Part shown: one piece after another, positions 34,043 to 44,287 of the stretch
Layout: each line of letters starts with the position of its first letter
Position numbering within the stretch: position 1 is the first letter of the stretch
Assembly (NCBI RefSeq): GCF_963576675.1
Contig: NC_088916.1
Coordinates: forward strand, 89,669,501 to 89,733,500
Direction of reading: 5' to 3'
DNA length: 64,000 bases
DNA from: Euphorbia lathyris
Lineage: Eukaryota > Streptophyta > Magnoliopsida > Malpighiales > Euphorbiaceae
Notes under the pieces: generated by a model
What the model was told of the DNA's origin: nothing
Databases searched by the model: none
What the model saw: only the letters and a program-made list of their open reading frames with translations
Made by a program: the position numbers and the translations under genes

Positions 34043-34060
34043 TGGCGCCGTTGCCGGGGA
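34043..34060 (+). promoter_or_regulatory. Primer binding site of the Athila-type element, tRNA-Asp
   Basis: TGGCGCCGTTGCCGGGG follows the 5' LTR after a few bases and is the complement of the 3' end of plant tRNA-Asp(GUC), the usual Athila primer. Confidence 0.88.
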
Positions 34061-34087
34061 TTAATTTAACTTGATTTAGTTCCATGT

Positions 34088-36316
34088 ATTACCAGGTCTG
34101 AAACTTCAGAGCAACTTCTTTTTAATTCAGAAATAGAAAAAACAGCAAAAAGACTTCGTAAATAAGTGAGGTTGCAGAAATTACAAGGTGCTGAAACTTC
34201 CAGTTCTAGTGAAGAAGAGGAAATTTCCAACGAGGAAAGCGAGTCATCTGAAGCAGAAATGATGGCAGGCAGAACCTTAAGACAGCTTCATGCGCCTCAG
34301 GCTAATCAGCAGCCCTTATGCATCACTTACCCAATCTTGGATGCAACTTTTGAACTTAAATCAGGGTTGATTCATTATTTGCCTAAGTTTCATTGAATGG
34401 AAAGTGAAAATCCGCATAATCATCTCAAAGAATTTCATGCAGTCTGCTCAGGTATGAGTCCTCAAGGAATAACTAAGGAACAAGTGAAATTAAGAGCCTT
34501 TCCATTTTCTTTACAGGATGCAGCTAAAGACTGGTTTCTCAACCTGCCCTCTGGATCCATCACAACATGGATGGGTATGGCACAAGCATTCCTAGAAAAG
34601 TATTTTCCAGCTTCTCAAGCAGTAATGATTCGAAGGGAGATTAGTGGAATAAGACAGAAAGATATTGAGACACTCCATGACTATTGGGAGAGGTTCAAAA
34701 GGCTATGTGCAAGCTGTCCCAACATGGGATAACTGAACATTCTCTTATTCAATATTTTTATGAGGGAATGTTAGGCATGGAAAGAAAGATGATAGATGCA
34801 GCTAGTGGGGGAAGCCTCATTGATAAAACTCCATCTGCTGCTAAAGAATTGATCCAAAGCATGACAACAACTTCCCAAAAATTTGGGAAACAACAAGATC
34901 TTCCACGAAAAGCGTATGAGGTAGGTACTTCTTCCATTGAAGAAAAATTAAATACTTTGACATCTCTTGTACAAAATTTGGTTGTAAGGAAGGTAGCTCA
35001 AGTGAAAACATGTGGGATATGCTCGGTTATCGAACATGCCACAGATGAATATCCCACATTGCACGAAGGTACACCCGAGCAGATTAATGCCATCTTTGGG
35101 TATCAAGGGCAACCTCCAGGGAAGTATGATCCATACCTCAGCTACAAGCAGCAAAATAATGTGCTTCAACCGAATATTCCCCAACAGTATCAACAAAGAC
35201 CTCAACAATATAGACATGTTCATATGGATCCAAATTCAGGTATGATGTCAAATTCCAATGATCAGTTTGTTATGTCTAACCTGCTGAAATTCCAGGAAGA
35301 ACAATGCAAGGTCAATGCCAATTTTCAAGCCAACTTCCAAAATTTAGAGAAGCAAATGAGTCAGATAGCGACCACTCTAAGTGCAATACAGTCCCAAGGG
35401 AAGTTACCTTCACAAACTGAGGCGAATCCAAGACAGAATGTGAGTGCAATCTCGCTTCACAGCGGAAAAGAATTAGTATTGCCCAAGACTAAATGTACTT
35501 CCGAACCAGAACAGACTATGTTAGAGAAATCTGCAAGCAAAAAGGGAGTATTCGAAAAAGAAACGGAAGGTTTAGCTACAGAAGGTTTAGCTGGTAAGTC
35601 ATCCGGAGAGCAAGACATGCCTTTTGAAATTAAGGTCCCTTTCCCTCAACGTTTAGCCAAATTAAAGAAGAAAAAACAAGAGAAATACATCTTTGAGGTA
35701 TTTCGTAAGGTTGAGGTGAATATTCCATTGCTTAATGTTATTAGACAAATCCCTCGATATGCTAAATTCCTTAAAGAATTGTGTGCTAACAAGATTAAAA
35801 AAATTGGGTATGAAAATATTACCATGGGTGAGAATGTGTCTGCTGTACTCCAAAAGAAAATGCCCCAAAAATGTAAGGATAAAGGTATGTTTGCTATTTC
35901 TTGTCAAATTGGGAATACTAGTATTAAGAGAGCAATGTGTGATCTAGGAGCGTCAATTAATGTCATGCCTAAATCAATTTATTCATCTTTAAATGCTGGT
36001 CCTTTAGAGGAAACAGGAGTAGTAATCTGAAGGTTTGTTGGAAGATGTTCTTGTGCAGGTTAATGGTTTAATTTTCCCAGCTGATTTCTATGTCGTAGAC
36101 ATGGATGATGAAGATCACTCTTCAGATTCATCGGAAATCCTACTAGGTAGACCATTCTTAACAACTGCTCGGACAAAAATCGATGTTCACAAAGGAACAA
36201 TGACTATGGAGTTTGATGGTAAAATTGTTCAATTTGATGTTTATAAGGCCATGAAAATTCCTAAGGAAGTGTCTTCTGTTTGTGGCATAGATGTTATTGA
36301 ACCAATAACTCATTAA
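34088..36316 (+). pseudogene. Athila-type Gag and protease, heavily decayed
   Basis: Athila gag landmarks appear in order: NQQPLCITYP, ELKSGLIHYLPKFH, DPH-like NPHNHLKEFHAVCSGM, LRAFPFSLQDAAKDWF, then GIRQKDIETLHDYWERFKRL, IQYFYEGML and DAASGGSLIDKTP. A CGICSVIEHATDEYP knuckle follows, then protease with CDLGASINVMP and LLGRPFLTTARTKIDVHKGT. The frame is broken by TAA at 34163-34165, TGA at 34394-34396, a frameshift near 34720, a small deletion and shift near 36030, and TAA after 36313. The protease Asp motif is DLGAS. Not functional. Confidence 0.9.
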
Positions 36317-36688
36317 GTTTTTGAAGCATGTAGGGAAGACATGATGCAAGTAGTAATAGAAGAAAGCTTAGATGTAAGCAGCAAAATAGAGGAGAAAGAC
36401 GTGGAGATTGGAGAAGATGTGCAGGAAACACCGATAGTTGAGCAGTGTAACATGAATATTGATGAAGCAGGAAAACTCAGGAAGTTGAAAGGACAAGAAC
36501 TTGAGGAACTAAGGGATGAAGCTTGTGAGAGTTCGAGGATTCACAAATTGAAGACTAAGAAAGTGGACATTCAGCGTTTGGAGAACGGGAAAGTGCAGAA
36601 AGTAAATGGCCATCGTCTCACGCCATTTTATGAGAATATCCCGATTGAAAGTGGTGAAGTTATAGAGATACAAGTTCCTGGAGACTAG
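36317..36688 (+). pseudogene. Linker and integrase C-terminal stub of the Athila-type element
   Basis: After the protease stop the frame gives an acidic linker (EEKDVEIGEDVQETPIVE), then KGQELEELRDEACESSRIHKLKTKK and KVNGHRLTPFYEN. These are the start of the 'ELEEIR..AYESSRIYKEKTK' segment and the very end of an Athila/Tat integrase. Reverse transcriptase, RNase H and the integrase core, about 3 kb, are gone. The junction lies near 36470-36490 and leaves the frame open, so it arose by a clean internal deletion. The stop is at 36686-36688. Confidence 0.75.
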
Positions 36689-39388
36689 CCTTGAAGCTCT
36701 ATTTCGTCTAGCCAAAGACGTTAACTAGCGGCGCTAATGGGTGGCAACCCAGTGTTGGTCCTGTCCAGGACCAACATCTGTCATTTATATTCAGTCTTTG
36801 TTTATTTATTTATGTATTTATTCAATTCATATGGAATAACCAATTTTATCATCATCTTCTCCAAATGACTTAAATTTCTGGGTTTTGACTTATAGGTGTG
36901 AAGGAATGAAAACAATGGGGGAATAAAGGCCCAAAGAAGTGAATAAAGAAAAAATAGTCAAATAAAGCATTAAAAAGCCCAGTATGCTGAATAAGAGGGG
37001 TTAAAAAGAGAAAATTTTTGACTTTGACCATTGTTTTAATTTTTTTCAATTGTCGATTAAATCATAATTTTTTACCCTAGCCCACTTCATCTCCTTCTCA
37101 TCACAAATCCGAACCTTCACAACTCCACCACCGTCACTATCCTTTTCTTCCTTCACCAATTCGACTCACAACATCACCTCTTCTCTTCCACCTCTCCTTC
37201 ACAGCATCACCATGCCACTCACATTTCTTTTCCTTTGATTTAGATCAATTCCACCACTCACCAATTCGACATCACCATCCCCACTTCCTTCAAATTTTAA
37301 TTTTAATTTTTTTTCTTTTCTTTTCTTTTCCTTCACAAAGTGGAACAACACCTCACCAGGATTTCCTTCAATTTCCACCACCTACAAATTCGAACCCACC
37401 AACTTCAATTTCCCACTTCAACTTTTATTTTTATTTTTTTTCTTTTTCTTTTCTTTTGCTTTTCTTTTCCTTTGATTTTTTCTTCTTCAGCACCACCGTC
37501 ATCTTCTCCTAATTTCAACCTGCAAACACAAATGGCTACAACTTCTACGGACACATTACCGTCGACACCGCCTGAGTCACCACACGATGGAGGCGACCAC
37601 CCTGTTGATGTAGCGGTTCGTACAAGGCGTTGTACAGCACCACCACCAACAACAGAACCACAACCCATACAATACCTCCTCCAAAAGGGGCAGTAAGCTT
37701 TTCCATAACTCGTTTATATTTTGTTTTTAGTTTGAATTTTATCTTTTTCGTTGTGGTGTTTGCTGCCCTTTGCCCCTAATTTTGTGAATTCTGCACCGAG
37801 ACAGTGCGAGGAGAAAGTGGGGGAGGAGTTTTTGATATAGAAGTGTGTTTTGTTTGTTTGTTTTGATTTTGTCTAACTTTCATGGAGATATATTGTTCCA
37901 TTACCTCATTTTATGACTGTTCTTTCCAGAATTTATATCTATTTTTGTCTGCAATAGTGTGGGGTGTCCACCCTTTGTTTTGTCCCTAGAAATAACAATG
38001 CTAGCTCTCAGTTTTGCACTTGGTTGAAAATAGGTTGTCAACTCAGTATTGAAACCCCTAAGTTTTGTTTTGAATAAAGTTGTTGATTTCCAAAGGTCGG
38101 GATTGCACAATTGTCTCAAGCATGCATATGAACCACTTGACTAATCTCACATTACATGACAGACGTTTTGAATGAAACAACACCAATTTGACCCCAATTT
38201 TTGGAAAGTTTTTGAGCCTAAATGCAAGAACAAAAACATTACACTTTGTTCTATTCTTTTCGAGTGTTATCCAATTCTAGTTTGGAATTCTAAAACTTGC
38301 CATGTTATGCATTTAGAGACCACACTGATGTATTCAAACATTAAAAATGATCAGGGCAGTAGGTTTCTTTTCTTAGCCATTTCAAATAAAATTCGAACCA
38401 TTAGTCTTGCTCAAGACTAAAAAAAATAACAGTACCAGCCCTTAGTTAGCCACATTTGAGCCTTTTCCCATTCTTGACACACCTTTGTTCAAGTCCCTTG
38501 GCCAGGGACGTTCTAGCCATCAGAGTCTGTACATTCTTTCATTTATTTCTATGGTTAGTTGTTGTTTTGAGCAATTTCCATATTCAAATTAACCACAAGT
38601 TCATCAAAGTATGAGGATTCAACTGAATGATCCTTTAGATATATGTGGTTGTGATTCAAAGGTGTTTAAATGGATATTAGCTCGCAAACAAAAAGGCGTA
38701 GCTTCCTTGTTCTAGTATTATCTTCTTCAATTATAAAAAAAAGGAGCCTCAGAAAAGAAAAAAATATATACCAGAGGCAAAGGAAAAAAAACGAAAAATT
38801 CTTGTTAGTTTGTTCATTTCAAATTGTTTATAATCTCATTCACTCATTCTGAAGTTTGAGAACTATAAGTAGTTTGTACATAATTGTGTTTTGGTTTTCA
38901 TTTTGGCCATTTTCACTATCATCGGTTTCCCTTTCTCCTTCTTTCCTTTCCAAACATTTACCCTAGCCTATGTTACACCCTATTTTAAGTCCCTTTGATT
39001 TAGTGTCTTGAATTCATACTAAGTGGTGGAGATTTGATATATTGGCAAGCTTATGGTAATTTCATTCTAGGTTGCGACTTGAGTGATTCCTTGAAAACTA
39101 ATCATAGCCTAAACACTTGAGTGCAATGAGTGGCTTCCGTGAGGGTGTTGTTGATTTTAATTCATACCTTTATGTACATGGTCAAAAGCTCAATTGCTGA
39201 GATTCTTCAAGTAGTTACGTTGTGTGTTTAAATATGAATAATATCTTGGCTTTGAGAATTGATGGCTGATAATCTTTACATTATGAGGGGGGTCGAGAAA
39301 GGTTGGTAAACACGAAATCATAAGAGTAAAGAGCTGATGACATGATCTGATATGCTTGGGGACAAGCATTGGGTAAGTGTGGGGTATT
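36689..39388 (+). other. 3' non-coding region of the Athila-type element
   Basis: It starts with the Athila box GCGGCGCTAATGGGTGGCAACCCAG (36726-36750), then a long C/T-rich stretch (37040-37500), a 'GAGACAGTGCGAGGAGAAAG' segment at 37797, and ends with CTTGGGGACAAG (39357-39368) and the polypurine tract before the LTR at 39389. A 118-codon frame (37340-37696) ending in a Ser/Thr/Pro-rich part sits where some Athila copies have an extra ORF. It begins in low-complexity C/T sequence, so I do not count it as a gene. Confidence 0.7.
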
Positions 39389-40665
39389 TGATAAGTCTCC
39401 AATTCAACGTTCAAATGTCCACTTTAGTGCTAGGTTATTTAATTAATTTGGTGTTATTTTGGGTATTATTGCTTGTTTTGGTTTGATTTGCCTCCATAGG
39501 ACTCAAATGATTAAAAGGAGCAGAATTGGACTTAATTGAAGAAACTTTGGACCAGAAAGGAATTTGGTGCTGAATTAAAGGAGCTGAAACGAGAATGGAG
39601 TTAGTCTTGCCCAAGACTAAGGACCTCCGAATGTGCTGATGTTCAAATTGACCAGGACCTCTTCCTACTCGAAAAAGAAGGGATAAAATCAGAGATTTGA
39701 AATTTGTAAAAGAGGTTGCTGATTTAGATAGATATTATTTGGTTACCTAACTTTTAGGAGGGGGTTTTCTCTATAAATAGAAGATGAACAAAAACTTCTT
39801 CTTTTAGGTTTTTTTCTCTTTTTGGGTTCTTAGTTAGCTTTATTTATTTTTATCGTCCTTAATGGTTATCATAGTCGAATTCATGATTATGTGTAGCTAA
39901 ACACTTTATTCGGTTAAGGGATTAATCAAAGGCTAGCATTATTTCCTATTGTGAGATTGTTGTTCTTAATTTCAATAATCTAATTTTATGTGATCTGTTT
40001 ACATGTTTATCAATCTATGAAATCAGACCTTTAATGAAAGTTTAGGTTAAAGTTCGGCCGGGCTTCGGGCTTTTCATTCATTGAAACAACGTTAGGCTAT
40101 AGGATTTGTAATCATCTGAAACCTAACTATGTTCCAACGCATAAGCATGTAACTTGGTTTAAATCGGAATCGCTAAGAATTCGGTTAACTTAGATTGGGT
40201 CCTCGTAATTCCTAATGCTCTCGACAGATTAAATTCTAAGCGCTAAGCTAGAACTGTCTGATCGAATAGGAGCCTCTCTTTAGGAGCTCTAGGATTTGCT
40301 TTACAATTAAGGAAGGATTAGGTCGGGAATGAATAAGGAACGACTATAGCCAATCCAGATCATGTTAATTAAGATAATGTCTCATCGTCAATGATCGATG
40401 GGAAATAATTGTTTGGCCTGCAGAATCTCCCTTAACTGAAATTCCAACATATAATTTTACATTCAATTTCAATTCGATTCTGCAATTTTTATTTATTCAT
40501 TAATCAACAATTTCAATCCCCCCTATTTACTTTTTGTTAATTGCTTGGTTATATTTGTGATTATATCAGTATTAATCCTTTGGGTACGACCTTTACTTGC
40601 TCTTTTATAATCTATTTTCGGCTAAGTGAAGTTATAATTATCTTTGGTGGATTCGACACCCATCA
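39389..40665 (+). repeat. 3' LTR of the Athila-type element
   Basis: 1277 bp, TGATAAGTCTCC...CACCCATCA, with a CTATAAATAG box near 39770. It differs from the split 5' LTR at clearly more positions than the two Tat LTRs differ from each other, in keeping with its greater age. Confidence 0.92.
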
Positions 40666-41620
40666 ATGACTTCCATGCCTTAGTTGGCTGGCGACATGCT
40701 CGACTTTTCTGGGTTCTGACTAGTGTTGCAGGTCTGGGAGATTTTTGCTCTTTGTTTAGAGAGTTTTGGGAGAACTTGGGGTTATTGTTCCCATCGGAAA
40801 CTGGTACGGTGGCAGTCTGCTGCTGGTTCTTATGGCTTAACCGAAACAATAGAGTATGGTCAAAACAAGTCATGACACCTACTATACTCTTCTCCACTGC
40901 CATGCAATTTATCTCAAGTTGGAAAGCTGCCCAGAGCCAGGGAAGTGGTGCGGTGGTGACGACGGCTGAAGTAACTCAGAAATGGTGCAAACCCCCGCCA
41001 GGTATGTTAAAACTTAATATTGACGGGCCTCTATTTTCTGCCTCGGGTACTGCTGGTTATGGATTCATCCTGCGGGATAGCAATGGCGGGTTCCAAGCTG
41101 CAGGTAATGGTACTATTTACTATTGTCTTGACGCTTTTCTAGTTGAGGCGATCTCATGTCGCGAGGCCTTGAGCTGGCTGAAGGATTCTGGTAGACATAA
41201 TGTGTTGGTAGAATCGGATTCACAATTGCTAGTGTATGCTATTCAGCGAGAAACTAGTGGCAATTCGGCTCTGGATCTAGTTATTGAAGACTGCAAAATC
41301 CTTATTAAGGATATAGGTAATGTGTCAATCTCATTTATTCGTAGGTCAGTGAATTTCGCTGCTCACTTATTAGCCCGTGCAGCTACATCTGATTTTGTGA
41401 AGAAGGTCTGAATTTCAGTACCTCCTTCTTGTGTATGTACTTCTCTTGCTGCTGATTATTAATAAAATGACCTTTGTTGTAAAAAAAGTGATATTTGCTA
41501 CAAAAAGTCATTAATGGTTAACCGACCGAAGTAATAAGTTAACCGAAATATGGTTCACCGAATTAAATGGACTGGTTAATGGTTTTTGTTAATAGACTCA
41601 GGGGAGTAGATGAGGGTGTG

Positions 41621-43253
41621 TGATGCGGATTCCGTGAAGAACCCGATCTGAGGGATAAGTGTACCCCGTCGTTATCAAGTAATAAATTTCTGGGTTTAAG
41701 TCCAGGTTATCGTCCACAGGATTTATTTCTGCAAGTACCGAATTACTAAGTCTCGGATGTTATCTAGGCTTAAGGGGTTTGAGTTGGTTTTGTTTAATTA
41801 ATCTACTCCTAGGTTGGTTTGTACTAATCCTAACTAGATTATCTAATTCTGACTAAGTTATTCTAACCCTAACTAAATTACTCTACCCCTAATTAAGTTA
41901 AACTACTCCTAAGTGATCTTTTGTCAATGCAATCATCTAAAGGATCATGGAGGGATACGATGATAATGGAAATAGATTGTTTAAACAATTGAATTAAAAT
42001 CTAAGTCACTTGTGTTCGAGGCGATTAACCCGACCTATCCTCCTAAAGTTCCTAGTTCGTGATTCCCTTGTAAGGCCGAAACTAGCTCTAAGGCTCAGTA
42101 ATTTGGGCTTAATCTTCTATAGGGTCGTCAATCCTATAGGCACTGACTAGGTCAGATTCAGCTCGCAATATGTGCCAACTTGATTTTGGGATTATCGAAT
42201 GAGTTAAACCAATCAAACAAAGCGTAAGACAAAGATTCAAAGCATTAAAACAATTGAAGAAACAAAACTATTATATTAATCAAAGATGGAGAACATTGTC
42301 ACGAAGTTACAATAAGCCTAAGATTCATAGCATGTATCATAGGATAAACAAGATATAAAAGAAGAAAAATCCCTTTCAGGGAACCTGTCAACCAATGCAG
42401 GCGTCTTCCTAGGACTTAAGGATGGAGCTCGAGCAATCCTCGGTGAATGGAGCTTCGGAGGCGTCTTCAATGGAGGTTTGAAGGTTTTTGGAGGAGGTGG
42501 AGAGGATTTCTCGAGGTGGAAGATAAGAAAATTACAAAAACAAAAGATATCTAATTTACAATTGAAAATTTCTATTTATAGACGCGTCTCGGGCCTCGTT
42601 TTGACCTAATTTCGTGTCCTTGTTGGTGTAGGAAGACGTGGGGCCGAACGTGGCTTCGTGGGGGCGGAATTGGTCTTTTTGACCAATTCCCGCAGGTCTG
42701 CTCGCCGAGCAGGAAAGGCTGCTCGCCGAGCAGGATTGCGACGAGCAGCCCCTGCTCGCCGAGCAGGCGCCTGGTGGCCTGCTCGGCGAGCAGGCCTCCA
42801 GAGGCCTGCTCGGCGAGCAGAAATGGCCCCGGGGGCCCTGCTCGCCGAGCGTTTTCGCCCGAAGCGCGCTCGATCCGTACCGGATGACTTCCAAACCCTT
42901 TTTCGTCTGAACTTACACCTGCACACGCATAAAAACTCCAGAAAACATTAGTCCAAAAGCCGAATTGATCCGTCAATCGCTTATTTTGAGCAAACGCTTC
43001 GTTTGGTGCGACTTTTGACGGACCAATTAGCTTCAAAAGATAACGGAATTCTATTATGCGTGTTATTTCGGCCGTATTTGCCTAAATTGATCACAAAACG
43101 AGCCTAAACGACGAAAAGTAAATAGAATGCTTCCAATTTCTAACTAACTCACACAAAAGCATTTAAATGCGAGAATTGCTCGCTTATTAGCCAAATAAAC
43201 CTAAAAACCGTTCTAAAACCGTACCCAAAGATAGGGGTTTTTGACCCCTATCA
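41621..43253 (-). mobile_element. Solo LTR A (palindrome-array family), TSD GTGTG
   Basis: 1633 bp, TGATGCGGATTCC...GACCCCTATCA, flanked by GTGTG (41616-41620, 43254-43258). It is the same family as the LTRs at 53018 and 57575, so its transcription would run on the minus strand. A minus-strand TATA box CTATAAATAG lies at 42572-42581, with the palindrome array at 42698-42850 upstream of it. No internal sequence remains, so it formed by LTR-LTR recombination. Confidence 0.9.
42698..42850. repeat. Array of 15-bp GC palindromes in solo LTR A
   Basis: Five full copies of CTGCTCGSCGAGCAG (central base C or G) and two partial ones are packed into 153 bp. They are separated by short GC-rich spacers that are themselves partly palindromic (GGCGCCTGGTGGCC). 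Confidence 0.9.
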
Positions 43254-43549
43254 GTGTGCAAGGAGCGGTAATGCACAGAGCCTCAAAATTATAATGGCCC
43301 CAAAATTTAAGATGTGCTTATTCAAATATAGATATTAGCTTAAAAAATAAAATAATAATATAATGTAATAAGATTTATTTACACTTTTTCATTACATTGA
43401 GTGCATATGTGATTTAGATATTCAACCATTTAAAATTTACAATCTTAATACAAAATTCTATTAATTAGTAAGGGGTTAAGAAAAATTTAGCACAGGGCCC
43501 CAAAAAGTTTAAGACGACTCTGAATGGACTGGTTAACTGATCATGTGCA

Positions 43550-43841
43550 TGTTAGGAATAAATACGATTACGAAAAACGAAAAACAAGCAATCACACAAG
43601 AATTGTTTACCCAGTTCGCCACTCAATATGAATGACTACGTCTGGGGACACTACCAAGCCAAGATATTTATTATAATGAAAGAGATGCGGATTACAGAGA
43701 AAGAGGTTACATTTATACTCCTCAAGAAACCCTAACCATCTGAAACCCTAATCGTCCAAAAAAATTTTGGGAGTTGGATTGATGCAGTTGGGCCCATCGC
43801 TTCATTTGGGCCTATCTATTAGTCTCCAAAAAAACCCAACA
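43550..43841. mobile_element. Short solo LTR (292 bp), TSD GTGCA
   Basis: TGTTAGGAATAAATACG...AAAACCCAACA is bounded by GTGCA (43545-43549, 43842-43846). The TGTTRG...CCAACA ends suit a Ty1/copia LTR. Removing it and one GTGCA restores the hAT terminus. Confidence 0.8.
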
Positions 43842-43860
43842 GTGCACCCCTAGTATAAAG

Positions 43861-43893
43861 GGGGGGGGGGGGGGGGAGAGAGAGAGAGAGAAA
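43861..43893. repeat. G-run and (GA)n microsatellite
   Basis: About 16 G residues followed by seven or more GA dinucleotides, immediately next to the hAT TSD. Long G-runs are prone to assembly error. Confidence 0.85.
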
Positions 43894-44287
43894 GAGATGT
43901 TACGGAGAGAGAGTGAGAAAATCTTGAAGAAAAAATATATGTATAGTATAAAGGAAGAGGGAGAATAAGATGTCATGGAAAGAGAAAACTTTGAAGAAAC
44001 TGTGAAAATAAATCTAATGGAAAAAATAGGGAGGAAGAAAGTCTACGTTGAGAATAAAGGAAAGGAGAGAAAGAAAGTGTGAATTACCAATAAAAAGACG
44101 TCGTTTTGAGTAGGGATTCAAGGGATAAAATCGAATTGATGACTTTTGAATTTGATTCAATTGAAAGAAGTTAAAAGACACGATAAGCAATAAAGTAAAA
44201 ATGTGCAGAAATTTTTAAGTTGGTTGGTGATCATGGCTTTTAAAGGACGTAATCTTTCAATGTCGTTTTAAATTTTAAGTTGGTTGG
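43894..44287. other. Flank between nests, no gene
   Basis: Purine-rich sequence with repeated GGAGGAAGAAAGT/AGTATAAAGGAAG words shared with 23870-23900. From 44216 the phrase TTTTAAGTTGGTTGGTGATCATGG occurs, is repeated in part at 44272-44290, and resumes at 46874 after the next insertion. Confidence 0.5.

Larger units (their letters stand above)
24594..40665 (+). mobile_element. Athila-type Ty3/gypsy element, non-autonomous, TSD ATGAC
   Basis: The 5' LTR (24594-25075 and 33210-34037) and 3' LTR (39389-40665) start TGATAAGTCTCC and end CACCCATCA. They are flanked by ATGAC (24589-24593, 40666-40670). Inside come a tRNA-Asp primer site, a decayed gag and protease, a stub of integrase and a 2.6-kb 3' non-coding region ending in a GTGTGGGG polypurine tract. 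RT, RNase H and the integrase core are deleted. The left LTR is interrupted by the Tat element, which must be younger. Confidence 0.9.
24246..41411 (+). pseudogene. LINE ORF2 3' fragment: zinc-binding and RNase H domains, split by an LTR element
   Basis: The frame reads from 24246 to 24593 and resumes at 40671 after the Athila-type element, exactly in phase when the ATGAC TSD is counted once. It gives IPLSHRLVSDAWGW and CPSCRQSEEDD (the reverse-transcriptase zinc-binding region), then an RNase H-like domain (LNIDG, ILRDSNGG, ESDSQLLVYAI, NFAAHLLARAA) with TGA at 41409-41411. One in-frame TAG lies at 24438-24440. The 5' two thirds (endonuclease, RT) are absent. An A-run near 41480 may be the LINE tail. 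Dead copy. A host-derived RNase H pseudogene is the alternative. Confidence 0.8.
41566..43536. mobile_element. Insertion of unknown class flanked by a 14-bp direct repeat
   Basis: AATGGACTGGTTAA occurs at 41566-41579 and again at 43523-43536 inside the hAT element. The DNA between, apart from the solo LTR, has ATGGCCCCAAAATTT near its start and CAGGGCCCCAAAAAGTTT near its end, which are direct copies of one 'GGCCCCAAAA' phrase. The 14-bp repeat may be a TSD (LINE or SINE length) or a repeat of the hAT itself. Confidence 0.4.
23902..43852. mobile_element. Small hAT-type element inflated to 20 kb by nested insertions
   Basis: The left end TAGGGTTGCACATAAC and the right end GTGCA|CCCCTA form a TIR once the solo LTR at 43550-43841 is passed over. 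The flanks are identical 8-mers, GTATAAAG (23894-23901 and 43853-43860). Its own sequence is the 'AACCGAAACCGAAAAATAAACCG' block at 23902-24240 and the AACCGACCGAAGTAATAAG block around 41515-41579 plus 43523-43549. Everything else between is later cargo. Confidence 0.8.

Noticed and set aside
37340..37696. 118-codon ORF in the Athila 3' region as a candidate env-like gene
   Set aside because: Starts in a C/T-rich low-complexity run, has no clear signal peptide plus membrane anchor pair, and overlaps an equal-sized ORF on the other strand.
42698..42850. Regular short palindromic repeats reminiscent of a CRISPR array
   Set aside because: The units are 15-bp perfect palindromes with very short, repetitive spacers of unequal length, inside the LTR of a plant retrotransposon; there are no unique spacers or cas genes.
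42556..43036. Overlapping ORFs of 97-154 codons on both strands across the palindrome array (also 54100-54297, 58588-58905)
   Set aside because: They exist because the GC-rich palindromes lack stop codons in any frame; composition is Arg/Ala/Gly-rich on both strands and other LTR copies do not keep the frames.
43550..43841. A complete TRIM element
   Set aside because: Only one terminal-repeat unit is present between the GTGCA duplications, with no primer site or polypurine tract, so a solo LTR is the simpler reading.
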